From: a virus
IMG/VR virus record: IMGVR_UViG_3300024346_000373
Span: 1-29,028 of that record
Reading direction: 5' to 3' (one strand)
Length of the DNA: 29,028 nt
Of the stretch, positions 14,955 through 22,290 are shown one piece after another. The notes under the pieces were generated by a model that saw only the letters and a list, made by a program, of their open reading frames with translations, made no database searches and had not been told where the DNA came from. Within the stretch, counting starts at the first letter, position 1. Each line of letters begins with the position of its first letter. Both the position numbers and the translations under genes were made by a program.

Positions 14955-15790
14955 TTGTTTTCTCCGAGGTATTCTTTTCCAAACGTGATCAACGCTGGAT
15001 GTAAGTGCTCTAATACGTATTTTTTGTGCTGTCTTATTTCTTCTATTCCATCGAATACAGATGAATCAAAACCCAAATCTCCGACAATGGATGCAGGAGT
15101 TTGTACCGCACAAAAGTTTAAACCATTTACTACTGGATCGTATCTTCCATTGATGTTTTCTATTGAGTGATCATAGTTCACGAGCTCATAATGCTTGTAC
15201 CACAATTGTTTCAAAGCATAAAACCTACGGTTAATGGCTTGCAAATGAAGTATTCCGTAATCTTTTGTGTGTGTTTTAGGAAGATTAACGGCAGGCACTC
15301 TAGGGGTGTGATACTTCCACTGTGATAGATCCAAGTTGCCGGTGTGTTTCAACGGCAGGATAAAGCTCCTATAATTGTTTACGTAAGCAGGATCATTTCT
15401 TGTTTGATTGAGTGAGTCATTCACTACATTGTACCAAAACAACCAAATGTCTCGGGTGTCATAATCCTTTAAAACAACTCTTAGATCTTGACACAAGTTT
15501 GCCGAAAGCAGTTCATCGGCGTCAATAGAAAGTACATAATCAGCACGTTTCTTGCGGCTGTGTTGCAGCATTTTTGAACGATGATAAGCTTCATTGAACG
15601 CAGGAAGTTTATCATTATATATAACATAACGTTCTGCTGGGAGATGTTTTGCAATCACTTCTAAGGTGTTGTCGGTTGAGTTGTCGTCATAGAATACGAA
15701 CTGATCAACATCGTATGTTTTCCATATTGGCAAAACACGATCCAACAGCAAACCTTCGTTTTTTACCATGGTGTTGAAATGAACGTTCAT
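14951..15790 (-). CDS. Glycosyltransferase, GT2/GT92-like
   Basis: Counting from ATG 15790 (279 residues; GGAAGG eight or so bases upstream), the protein starts MNVHFNTMVKNEGLLLDRVL, with the VKNEG motif (9-13) at the nucleotide site of GT2/GT92 enzymes, then FVFYDDNSTDNT (31-42) and DYVLSIDADELL (84-95) with the DxD metal-binding motif at 90-92. The remainder (WLFWYNVVND, then HTGNLDLSQWKYHTPRV) is the acceptor part seen in GT92-type proteins. A TTG at 15802 would add four residues, but the ATG overlaps the upstream TGA as in the rest of this operon. It is a cytoplasmic inverting transferase by family. Acceptor and sugar are unknown. Confidence 0.87.
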   Translation of the reverse strand: MNVHFNTMVKNEGLLLDRVLPIWKTYDVDQFVFYDDNSTDNTLEVIAKHLPAERYVIYNDKLPAFNEAYHRSKMLQHSRKKRADYVLSIDADELLSANLCQDLRVVLKDYDTRDIWLFWYNVVNDSLNQTRNDPAYVNNYRSFILPLKHTGNLDLSQWKYHTPRVPAVNLPKTHTKDYGILHLQAINRRFYALKQLWYKHYELVNYDHSIENINGRYDPVVNGLNFCAVQTPASIVGDLGFDSSVFDGIEEIRQHKKYVLEHLHPALITFGKEYLGENK

Positions 15791-16500
15791 AGTACCTTCC
15801 AATCAATATTGTTGGCCGCAAGATAATCTCGGTAAGAAACCGTTCCGTAATTCTTTACGTCCAAGATATATCCATTTCCATCATAAGCTTGACCGACAAA
15901 ATGTTCAGAACTTCTTTTGCCAGAAGCAACAGGAAACGGTTTTTTCTCAAAAAACTCGTCATGAACACATGCTACGTTTTTTATTTTTGGATAAACATGA
16001 TCCCTTAAATACTCTTGGTCACACTGCCAGTAATTACCAGCTTTATGATCGATCATGCCCCCACCAACTAACTCTCTAAAATCTTGAATCTTTGTACCCC
16101 ACATACCGCCAAGGATAGGAACTCCATGTTGAGGGTTGTCTCTCATTATATGAAAAGTTTTGCCTCCTTGCAACCAATCTTTTACAGCTTCAGCCTCACG
16201 AAATCCAAAACGACTATCTGTGTCTCTGGATAACATCACATCAACCGTTGGGTCTAAAGCAGCATAAAATCTCCAAAACATCCCAGCCCAGTTTCCTTCT
16301 TCATTCATCTCGTATACTTCAACGTTTTCATTGCTTTTTACTTGGGAGATGAACTTTTTATTGGCTAACGTACTCTTGCCAACATAGAACCGACAAATCC
16401 AATCCGGATAAAAGATCTTAGCCAGAGATATGTTTTGAATAGAGCCACCCAAATAACGTGGATCGTTGCCCCATAAAGAAAATGCTATAACTTTCTTCAT
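15787..16500 (-). CDS. Putative glycosyltransferase (GT-A-like, DxD)
   Basis: This 237-residue protein starts MKKVIAFSLWGNDPRYLGG and continues with IQNISLAKIFYPDWICRFYV (first strands and helix of a GT-A domain). It has a DxD motif in DVMLSRDTDSRF (87-98, DTD at 93-95), followed by WLQGGKTFHIMRDNPQHGVP and GGMWGTK, which look like acceptor-binding elements common to a group of bacterial and phage transferases. The C-terminus (HFVGQAYDGNGYI) also recurs in that group. It is coupled to both neighbours by ATGA overlaps. Family-level assignment is by motif; neither donor nor acceptor can be stated. Confidence 0.7.
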   Translation of the reverse strand: MKKVIAFSLWGNDPRYLGGSIQNISLAKIFYPDWICRFYVGKSTLANKKFISQVKSNENVEVYEMNEEGNWAGMFWRFYAALDPTVDVMLSRDTDSRFGFREAEAVKDWLQGGKTFHIMRDNPQHGVPILGGMWGTKIQDFRELVGGGMIDHKAGNYWQCDQEYLRDHVYPKIKNVACVHDEFFEKKPFPVASGKRSSEHFVGQAYDGNGYILDVKNYGTVSYRDYLAANNIDWKVL

Positions 16501-17219
16501 CGTGGGAAACCTAGATCCTTACGCTGTTTATAGTTTCGTGCATCCAACTGCTCAAAAGGTAAATTTTTCATAAACGTTTGATCAATTCCAGTACCGCCGG
16601 TTTTGTGAATGTTCTCATACATCTTAGCAGTCACTTCATCACGCTGAATCCAATCTGGATGAATGTGACGAATTATAACCTTGTCAATAAACGTTTGCTT
16701 GCCTAGTTCATTAGCAACATCTGTAAACTCATTATCACACCAAAAGCTTTTATAGCTTGGATGATAAATGTAACCAAATCGTTCGAAATACTTCTTACCT
16801 AGAATACAGAGAGTGTTGAAGTCTCTTCGATAACCATCGAAGAACCATAAAACTCCATCTGTATCTGGGTATAGATCTGTCATCTTTTGCCGGATGATTT
16901 CGTCATAACCTTTTTCTTCTGGTACCATATCGTCAGAAGCCAGAAGAATGATATCGTATTCTGGTGCATGAATCATGTCAGCATTTACAGCTTCGATTTT
17001 GCTTTTAGAGTTACCATATATAACAGCTAAATTTTTATATCCTTGAAGTTTTTGACGCACTGCATCATTGTTCATGGATGCATCATCTAAGTCGCAAGTA
17101 ACAAGAAAACTTGTTAGATCTTTGCGTTTTGCACCATAATAATATCGATCAAGAACGGTGAAAAACTTGTCTGGTCTACCACGGGTGGGGAACTTTACAA
17201 GGAGCTTATAATCGTCCAT
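16497..17219 (-). CDS. Putative glycosyltransferase (GT2-like)
   Basis: The likely start is ATG 17219 (240 residues, MDDYKLLVKFPTRGRPDKFF). A much longer open frame extends upstream to 17405 but lies inside the epimerase gene and has the composition of a shadow frame. The RGRP motif after the first strand, TCDLDDASMNND (acidic metal-binding region) and IILLASDDMVPEEKGYDE are consistent with a GT2-like GT-A domain. FFDGYRRDFNTLCILGKKYF and DVANELGKQTFIDKVIIRHI follow as acceptor-side elements. It overlaps the epimerase stop by 14 nt. In phages such proteins sit next to capsule- or tail-modification genes. The donor is unknown. Confidence 0.75.
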   Translation of the reverse strand: MDDYKLLVKFPTRGRPDKFFTVLDRYYYGAKRKDLTSFLVTCDLDDASMNNDAVRQKLQGYKNLAVIYGNSKSKIEAVNADMIHAPEYDIILLASDDMVPEEKGYDEIIRQKMTDLYPDTDGVLWFFDGYRRDFNTLCILGKKYFERFGYIYHPSYKSFWCDNEFTDVANELGKQTFIDKVIIRHIHPDWIQRDEVTAKMYENIHKTGGTGIDQTFMKNLPFEQLDARNYKQRKDLGFPR

Positions 17220-18123
17220 ATTGTTTATTGATCCAATCTGGCAATACAACTTTTGGTTCCCAATCCAACAAACTTTTTGCTTTTGAAATATCAGCCAAGG
17301 TTTCTTTTGATTCCCCTTTGCGTTCAGGAATATAAAAAACGTTTGTTGTTGGTTTACCAACCATTGCAGCCAAGTCCAACATATTGTAATTGGTACCGGT
17401 ACCAATGTTAAACAATTCTCCGCTTGCTTGTGGGTTTGATGATGTGGCAGCTAATATATTTGCTTCAACTACGTCATCGACATGTGTAAAATCTCTACGT
17501 TGCAACCCATCCCCGACTATAGTCATTGGCTGGTTGGCATCATGCTGGCGTATAAACAAACCCACCACAGGTGCGTATTGGCCTTTTAGGGGCTGGTTCT
17601 TTCCGTATACGTTGAAGTACCTAAGAGTAACAGTTGATAGCCCAAAAAGGCGTGTATAAAGCTTGCAATATTCTTCCCCAGCTACCTTGGATACCGAATA
17701 TGGAGTAAGACAGTCTGGCACCATATCTTCCTTGTATGGCACCTGATGTTTTTTTCCATATGCAGAAGATGTTGAGGAATACACAACACGTTTCACTCCA
17801 GCGTTACGAGCAGCTTGAAGAACGTTCAGTGTCCCCAATATATTTGTTTTGGTTGCAAGGAAGGGATTTATAAGAGAAGGCTGAATGCGTGCTTCCGCAG
17901 CTAGATGAAAAACGTAATCAACATTTTTGAACAATGGCGCTATGTCATTGTAGTCACATATGTCGTAAACATAGTTTTCTGCCTGTTTGTTCCAGTTAAA
18001 TTTATCGTGGCATTCTGCGGATTCATTATCGATAGCAACAACACTGTGACCTTCTGCTATTAATCTTTCAACCAAGTTGGAACCAATAAATCCTGCGGCA
18101 CCTGTTACAAGGCATAAACTCAT
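17206..18123 (-). CDS. NAD-dependent nucleotide-sugar epimerase/dehydratase (extended SDR)
   Basis: From ATG 18123 the protein is 305 residues long. Motifs in order: LVTGAAGFIGSNL (5-17) is the NAD-binding GxxGxxG; YVFHLAAEARIQPS (70-83) follows; then VYSSTSSAYG (114-123) and PYSVSKVAGE (141-150) with the catalytic Tyr142 and Lys146. RDFTHVDDVVEA is the substrate loop of UDP-sugar epimerases, and LDWEPKV closes the fold. It should interconvert or oxidise a UDP- or dTDP-sugar to feed the transferases. A TTG at 18129 would add two residues and seems less likely. It overlaps the upstream HNH stop by four bases and the downstream transferase by 14. The exact sugar cannot be read. Confidence 0.92.
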   Translation of the reverse strand: MSLCLVTGAAGFIGSNLVERLIAEGHSVVAIDNESAECHDKFNWNKQAENYVYDICDYNDIAPLFKNVDYVFHLAAEARIQPSLINPFLATKTNILGTLNVLQAARNAGVKRVVYSSTSSAYGKKHQVPYKEDMVPDCLTPYSVSKVAGEEYCKLYTRLFGLSTVTLRYFNVYGKNQPLKGQYAPVVGLFIRQHDANQPMTIVGDGLQRRDFTHVDDVVEANILAATSSNPQASGELFNIGTGTNYNMLDLAAMVGKPTTNVFYIPERKGESKETLADISKAKSLLDWEPKVVLPDWINKQYGRL

Positions 18124-18965
18124 GGACAATGCTCCGTTCCTGCATCTTTTGGCAACAAATCTTCAATATTGAATTTTTTAACCAGTTCCATATCAAGCAT
18201 GTTTGCCTTATTTATATTTTCACTGGCTTCTAGCATACGAAGATTTCGATAATTCCAACATTTTTTTAACTCCAAATCATCAATCGATGTAATCGTATAA
18301 GACGAGATAGGGATTATATGGTCGATATGAAATGATTTTTTTTGTTTCAATGCCATGTTTAAGGTAATTCCTTCAGGTAAGGTTGTTTCTAAATGTTCTA
18401 TTAATTGTTGTGATGTGTATCCTAATATATTTTCCCAATGTGAACCTTTTTTGTAAATCGATAAATTTGCTAGAGTATTACGCAAGGAAGTTCTAATTCG
18501 TCCATTTATTGCAAATTTAATATCAGTTTGGATTTTTTTTGTTCGATAGGTTTTGCGCCATGATTTTGCTTTTTCAGATTTAAGATATTGCTTATTATAT
18601 TGTCGTATTCTTTCTCTGTTTTCATCACGGTATTGTTTATCACGCAACAGATATTCTTCTTGGTTTTCTTGTCTTTTCCTTTGACGTTTCAATCCAATTT
18701 GTTTTGCATTAGATTCCCAGTATTTCTTCTTTTTTTCCTTGGTTTCTTCTTTCGAATTGTATAGTTGTGAACGAAATAAAGCTCTTTCTTTTCTTTCTTC
18801 TTCGCTCAATAACGGAACTTTACGAACAGAAACGTAGTTTTCCTCATAATAAGCTTTTTTACAAACCTTACATTGTACAGAATAACCATCAGGTCTAGAT
18901 TTATTCTTGGTAAAATCACTTAAATTTTTTTCAAGTTTACATGTGGAGCAAATTTTTGTGGTCAT
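18120..18965 (-). CDS. Free-standing HNH homing endonuclease
   Basis: Counting from ATG 18965, this is a 281-residue protein. It begins MTTKICSTCKLEKNLSDF with Cys pairs C6/C9 and C32/C35 (a zinc ribbon). A long, strongly basic helical stretch follows (EEYLLRDKQYRDENRERIRQ and neighbours). The HNH nuclease lies about 211-255: FHIDHIIPISSY, then WNYRNLRMLEASENINKAN, with the His-His-Asn pattern. The C-terminus is short. The frame opens farther upstream (to 19013), but ATG 18965 lies 15 nt after the nuclease gene and starts just before the zinc ribbon; no strong ribosome site is visible. It is a selfish element inserted between the nuclease and epimerase genes, and its 3' part carries a TATAAATA late-promoter sequence. 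Confidence 0.87.
   Translation of the reverse strand: MTTKICSTCKLEKNLSDFTKNKSRPDGYSVQCKVCKKAYYEENYVSVRKVPLLSEEERKERALFRSQLYNSKEETKEKKKKYWESNAKQIGLKRQRKRQENQEEYLLRDKQYRDENRERIRQYNKQYLKSEKAKSWRKTYRTKKIQTDIKFAINGRIRTSLRNTLANLSIYKKGSHWENILGYTSQQLIEHLETTLPEGITLNMALKQKKSFHIDHIIPISSYTITSIDDLELKKCWNYRNLRMLEASENINKANMLDMELVKKFNIEDLLPKDAGTEHCP
18209..18216 (-). promoter_or_regulatory. Exact T4-type late-promoter box TATAAATA
   Basis: The minus strand reads TATAAATA here, within the HNH coding region (codons Asn-Ile-Asn-Lys) and 86 nt before the epimerase start at 18123. This is the sequence recognised in T4 by gp55-containing RNA polymerase, and a gp55-like gene is present at 7066-7803. It would start a late transcript covering the sugar cluster. 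The match may be chance in AT-rich coding sequence; no other perfect copy was seen on this strand when scanning the window by eye. Confidence 0.35.
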
Positions 18966-18979
18966 GCAGATAACTATTG

Positions 18980-19918
18980 CTAAATGCAGAATTGTGTATT
19001 GTTGTAAGAACAAAATTTGCAGCTTTCACGGTTCTTTGGGAACATACGTTTTTGAATATAACCCAGCATAGTATCAATCGTTCCCATAGCCTTTTCCACT
19101 GCCTTGTCTCCGACACTGACCGTAACTAGCTCGCAGTTACCTTTCTTCTTGCTTCTACGCAAGAGAATAAACCCGCACTTAACATCCTTGAGAGTTAGAT
19201 TGTGCTTGCGAGCATAGAAGTGTTTATAAAAGGCTAGCTGCATGGTTTTCTTGGGATCAATACGCTTGGCTACAGGCCAAAAGTATGAACAAGTCTTCCA
19301 ATCGATGATCCAAACAACATGTTCACCCTTTTTGTTTACTCCTTCAATAACTCCATCGATGAATCCCTTGAACATATGATTATGATTATCAATAGATTCC
19401 ATCAAAGGAAGTTCAGCAGCAACAAACTTCCAATCACCAAAAGTTTCTTCCATAAATGCTGGAACCTCCGAAAGAATCGGCTCGATCGTATCATGCCAAT
19501 CAGCTTCTTTCAATGACGAAGCATTTGGTAGCTTGGAAAAGAACTCGTTAAGTTGAGCCTTTGTTTGCTCAACAGGTGGCATAACTCTGGTTGTTAGGTA
19601 CTGCTCTAGAGCATCGTGAATAACTTGACCAAACTCTGTATGCTCAGAGGGTCCATCATTGTCAGTTTTAATTTCGTCGAGATACTTTAGCTTGTGTTTA
19701 TATGCACAATCCATCCAAGTAGCAATCTCAGAATAAGAGACATGCTTGCGAAGCTGAATATATTCGACGTTCGTAGGGGCTGAGAAATCAAGACCAGTTG
19801 ATATTGTCATTTTACCATCTAAAAGGTTGTCTATGCTATTAGACAATAGCACATCTTTTTTGGCATTCTCAATTAATTTTAGATGTTTTTTTGTTAGGTT
19901 TGGTGTTTCTTTACTCAT
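18980..19918 (-). CDS. PD-(D/E)XK nuclease, Cas4/RecB-like, with likely Fe-S cluster
   Basis: This 312-residue protein follows the RecB/Cas4 nuclease order. C71 (WMDCAYKHKLKYL) lies before the FGQVIHDALEQYL motif (96-108, His101 as metal ligand). FKGFIDGVIEG (183-193) carries the metal-binding Asp188, and VVWIIDWKTCSYFW (201-214) has the D206-x-K208 active-site pair, followed by QLAFY (227-231). Three C-terminal cysteines (C300, C303, C311) with C71 form the four-Cys pattern that holds a 4Fe-4S cluster in AddB, Cas4 and Dna2. It probably acts as a DNA exonuclease in replication or recombination, and may also work on DNA ends. The start ATG is 19918. No cas1/cas2 or repeats are near, so a CRISPR role is not supported. 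Confidence 0.9.
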   Translation of the reverse strand: MSKETPNLTKKHLKLIENAKKDVLLSNSIDNLLDGKMTISTGLDFSAPTNVEYIQLRKHVSYSEIATWMDCAYKHKLKYLDEIKTDNDGPSEHTEFGQVIHDALEQYLTTRVMPPVEQTKAQLNEFFSKLPNASSLKEADWHDTIEPILSEVPAFMEETFGDWKFVAAELPLMESIDNHNHMFKGFIDGVIEGVNKKGEHVVWIIDWKTCSYFWPVAKRIDPKKTMQLAFYKHFYARKHNLTLKDVKCGFILLRRSKKKGNCELVTVSVGDKAVEKAMGTIDTMLGYIQKRMFPKNRESCKFCSYNNTQFCI

Positions 19919-19958
19919 GACAATGAGTATAGAGACACGTTTTTTGGAAGGCTAGCTT

Positions 19959-20330
19959 TTATGTATTTTCAGTAGAAGCTGGGAGTTGTGCGGGCGCTGG
20001 GCCTAGGCGAACCTCGCCTGATTGTACTTCAAGCACTTCTACACGCTCACCACCCGCCATAATAGCATGTTTAGCTCCAGCAGAGATGTTAGCATTCGTG
20101 CCGGGAAGAATCTTTTTCTTCATCGTGCCATTTTGATAATCGCCATTACCCTTGAGAAATAACCATGTTTTGCTGGTTAGCTCTTGTGTAGTAAACGTTT
20201 CTGTTGACTTTGATGGATCGACCCAAAAGTGAGTAACCTTAAGGTGCGGAAGATCAACAAGGACTTTCTTTTCGCCCCAAGAAAGAGGAGCTTGCTTCTT
20301 TTTGAATAGATTTTTAAACCATGTAATCAT
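19959..20330 (-). CDS. Small cupin-like protein
   Basis: This 123-residue protein has the short beta-barrel pattern of cupins: WVDPSKSTETFTTQ, then TWLFLKGNGDYQNGTMKKKI, then LPGTNANISAGAKHAIMAGG, and ERVEVLEVQSGEVRLG. The second and third segments correspond to the two cupin half-motifs (G-dyad, PG turn, H near the second motif), as in the domain of mannose-6-phosphate isomerase type II and related small phage proteins. Only one of the usual metal-binding histidines is evident (His in AKHAIMAG), so metal binding and catalysis are uncertain. A Pro/Ala-rich tail follows (GPAPAQLPASTENT). It could act on or bind a sugar-like ligand, but no direct evidence exists. It lies 14 nt downstream of the acidic protein gene. 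Confidence 0.6.
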   Translation of the reverse strand: MITWFKNLFKKKQAPLSWGEKKVLVDLPHLKVTHFWVDPSKSTETFTTQELTSKTWLFLKGNGDYQNGTMKKKILPGTNANISAGAKHAIMAGGERVEVLEVQSGEVRLGPAPAQLPASTENT

Positions 20331-20344
20331 ATCGAATTAGCCTT

Positions 20345-20788
20345 TCAGTGTTTTAGTCTGGATTTGTTTGCTTTGATTTCATTTTTTTTGCTAGCAGGTT
20401 TAGGTGCTGCTCTGCGTGGTGGAGGAGGTGGAGGCTCTTCATCCTCGTCTTCGGGATCAGTTTCTTCTAGATCGCATTCGCATTCATGTTCACTTTCCCC
20501 GCATACGACACAATTCGTATCATACTCGTCATCACAAGATTCGTCATCACAAGATTCGTCGCATGTTTCGTGTGACGAGCCATGATCGCAACAGCGAATG
20601 GTGACCTTTTTAAACTCCACAAGAGTCAAATCGATTGCCGTGCGTACATCACCAAGTTCTTCGACGAAATCTTTGGATACAGCCCCGGTCTTCTCAATAT
20701 TGTCAAGAGTTTCAACAACTCCAATCAATAATGATTTAAGACCACCAACAAACATTCTTGCTTTAAGCGGATGATTTACTTTTTGCAT
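20345..20788 (-). CDS. Acidic, Cys-rich repeat protein with a proline stretch
   Basis: The best start is ATG 20788 (147 residues), which has AAAGGAG six bases upstream; an ATG at 20812 overlaps the IMPDH stop and has no such site. The N-terminal part (MQKVNHPLKARMFVGGLKSL and about 50 more residues) is helical and plain. The C-terminal half changes sharply: a run of ESCDD/CDES-type repeats, then VVCGESEHECECDLEE, a Glu/Asp block, six prolines, and a basic tail (KPASKKNEIKANKSRLKH). Many Cys and acidic residues suggest metal binding, but no known finger spacing fits. A 15-bp tandem DNA repeat underlies part of it. No family is recognised; it may be an acidic protein that interacts with nucleic acid-binding partners. 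Confidence 0.7.
   Translation of the reverse strand: MQKVNHPLKARMFVGGLKSLLIGVVETLDNIEKTGAVSKDFVEELGDVRTAIDLTLVEFKKVTIRCCDHGSSHETCDESCDDESCDDEYDTNCVVCGESEHECECDLEETDPEDEDEEPPPPPPRRAAPKPASKKNEIKANKSRLKH
20527..20560 (-). repeat. 15-bp tandem repeat coding for ESCDD units
   Basis: Two exact copies of a 15-bp unit (plus strand CGTCATCACAAGATT, at 20527-20541 and 20542-20556) are followed by four bases of a third. They encode repeated Glu-Ser-Cys-Asp-Asp on the minus strand, in frame, so a change in copy number would lengthen or shorten the protein by five residues without a frameshift. Confidence 0.85.
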
Positions 20789-20808
20789 ATTATTCTCCTT
20801 TTTGTCAT

Positions 20809-21807
20809 TCATCGGCGATAACCAAATGATACTTTACTCGAAAATTCATGGGTTGTTCTAGCACCAATATAAGAAAACGCTGAACGCAACCCACCAGCAA
20901 TCTCTTCAACTACAACCTTAGCACTTGGTTTGAGGTTTGTGGTTGTACTTCGACCTTCTGGTGTTGGGAGTCCCTTTTCAGCTTCCCGAATTACAGCCAT
21001 TGCATCTCGTGAAGCCATGCCACGATAAATAGGTTTGTACGTATGATTAACAGGATCATAAATTTTCGAACGTTCTGGATTCTCTGGGCAACCTGCGAAA
21101 AAGTATCCGCTCATAACTGCTGTTGCCCCAGCGCCAATAGCTTTGGCTATATCACCGTACGCTCGTGCTCCACCATCTGCAATAATAGGTTTATCGGTTA
21201 CTGCTGCGCATTCTCGTACGGTTGTAAACATTGGAGTATTAACTCCTGTGACATTTTTTGTCTCACAGACGAATCCACCACCGATACCGACTTTGATAGC
21301 GTCAACACCCCAACGATCTAGATCTATTACACCTTGTGGAGTTCCAACGTTTCCTGCCATGATGAAAACATCTCGACCAAAACGTTCACGAAGCCAAGAA
21401 ACTGTATTTTTCATCATTTGTGAATGACCATGGGCAATGTCAACCACAAAGAAACGAGCTCCTGCACTATAAAGAGCTTCTGCTCGTTCTTGCCAATCAC
21501 GACTAGTACCAATCGATACAAAACAATCCAAACCTTCATTGGATGCAACTTGAAGATAAGAAAGAACGTTATCAGCAATAGGAAGAAAACGATGAATGGC
21601 ACCACATGCACCAACTTCTGCTAGTGCCTTTGCCATCTCGCCTTCGGTAATTGTATCCATGTTAGCAGCAATAACCGGTACACGAAGCTTCATCGCAAGG
21701 TTCGAACTAGAACTTGCCAGAAGTGCAGAAGTATCGACTTCTGCACGACTGATAATGTTAGAAAAACTAGGTCGAATAAAAACGTCGTCATATTCGTAAT
21801 AGATCAT
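20809..21807 (-). CDS. IMP dehydrogenase / GMP reductase family protein (no CBS domains)
   Basis: This is a 332-residue TIM-barrel enzyme. VIAANMDTITEGEMAKALAE (45-64) is the IMPDH/GMPR family motif; DIAHGHS (123-129) and MAGNVGTPQG (150-159) are phosphate-binding or core loops; KVGIGGGFVCETKNVTGVN (172-190) is the active-site loop with catalytic Cys181; IIADGGARAYGDIAKAIGAG (208-227) and VMSG bind phosphate; YRGMASRDAM (261-270) is closer to IMPDH's YRGMGS than to GMPR's usual form. It lacks CBS domains, as GMPR does and some IMPDHs do. It would convert IMP to XMP or GMP to IMP to steer guanine nucleotide supply. The loop deviates from both textbook consensuses (GPGS-[IV]-CTTR). RBS AAAGGAAC precedes the start. 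Confidence 0.9.
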   Translation of the reverse strand: MIYYEYDDVFIRPSFSNIISRAEVDTSALLASSSSNLAMKLRVPVIAANMDTITEGEMAKALAEVGACGAIHRFLPIADNVLSYLQVASNEGLDCFVSIGTSRDWQERAEALYSAGARFFVVDIAHGHSQMMKNTVSWLRERFGRDVFIMAGNVGTPQGVIDLDRWGVDAIKVGIGGGFVCETKNVTGVNTPMFTTVRECAAVTDKPIIADGGARAYGDIAKAIGAGATAVMSGYFFAGCPENPERSKIYDPVNHTYKPIYRGMASRDAMAVIREAEKGLPTPEGRSTTTNLKPSAKVVVEEIAGGLRSAFSYIGARTTHEFSSKVSFGYRR

Positions 21808-21864
21808 TGTTTGTTCCTTTTTTTCAAGATAGCAGATATAAAAAAAGAAGGATAGTTATTGGTG

Positions 21865-22290
21865 ATGAAACTCACGAAACACAACATCGAAACAATAGAA
21901 AAGTTTGCAAAACATTGCATCAAAGAACTTGAATTAAAAGGTAAGATCAAGATAACGTTATCTAAACATCAAACAGGAATGCCAACAGCAGGGTATTTCG
22001 ATCCAGTTAGTTGCGATGTGTTTGTTGCTGTTCATAATCGTGCTATTGCAGATGTTATGCGAACACTATCACATGAACTAACTCACTGCCGTCAAAAACA
22101 ACAAGGAGTAGATTTCCCTCACGATGATCAAGGTTTACAGCCGCTGGAGGATGAAGCGAATCTAATGAGCGGGCGGCTGGTGAGGTTTTGGGGTCGCAGT
22201 CACCGTGAAATATATGCGGATTTATCTCCCACAAATCTTCAAGAATTCCTCTTCCCAAATGCTAATAACCGTAAAATCATCAAAGATTAG
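21865..22290 (+). CDS. Putative zinc metalloprotease with HELTH motif
   Basis: One of only two plus-strand genes in the window. It is 141 residues from ATG 21865; GTG 21862 and TTG 21859 are also possible and place GAAGGA (21847-21852) at 9 or 6 bases, so the exact start is open. VMRTLSHELTHCRQKQQG (64-81) carries the HExxH zinc site (H70, E71, H74), and PLEDEANLMSGRLVR (93-107) offers Glu95/Glu97 as third ligand, as in gluzincin-type proteases. No signal peptide is visible. It could process a phage or host protein, or act in prohead maturation; none of this is shown. An AT-rich TATAAAAA at 21837-21844 is a weak promoter candidate. It overlaps the convergent glycosyltransferase by 11 nt. Confidence 0.8.
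   Translation: MKLTKHNIETIEKFAKHCIKELELKGKIKITLSKHQTGMPTAGYFDPVSCDVFVAVHNRAIADVMRTLSHELTHCRQKQQGVDFPHDDQGLQPLEDEANLMSGRLVRFWGRSHREIYADLSPTNLQEFLFPNANNRKIIKD

Noticed and set aside
16497-17405. A 302-residue version of the glycosyltransferase at 16497
   Set aside because: Residues 1-62 lie within the epimerase gene in another frame and have shadow-frame composition (many Trp, Gln and Lys). ATG 17219 starts just before the first recognisable strand.
18980-19918. Cas4 of a CRISPR system
   Set aside because: The four cysteines and nuclease motifs also fit AddB/RecB-type phage exonucleases; there is no cas1, cas2 or array.
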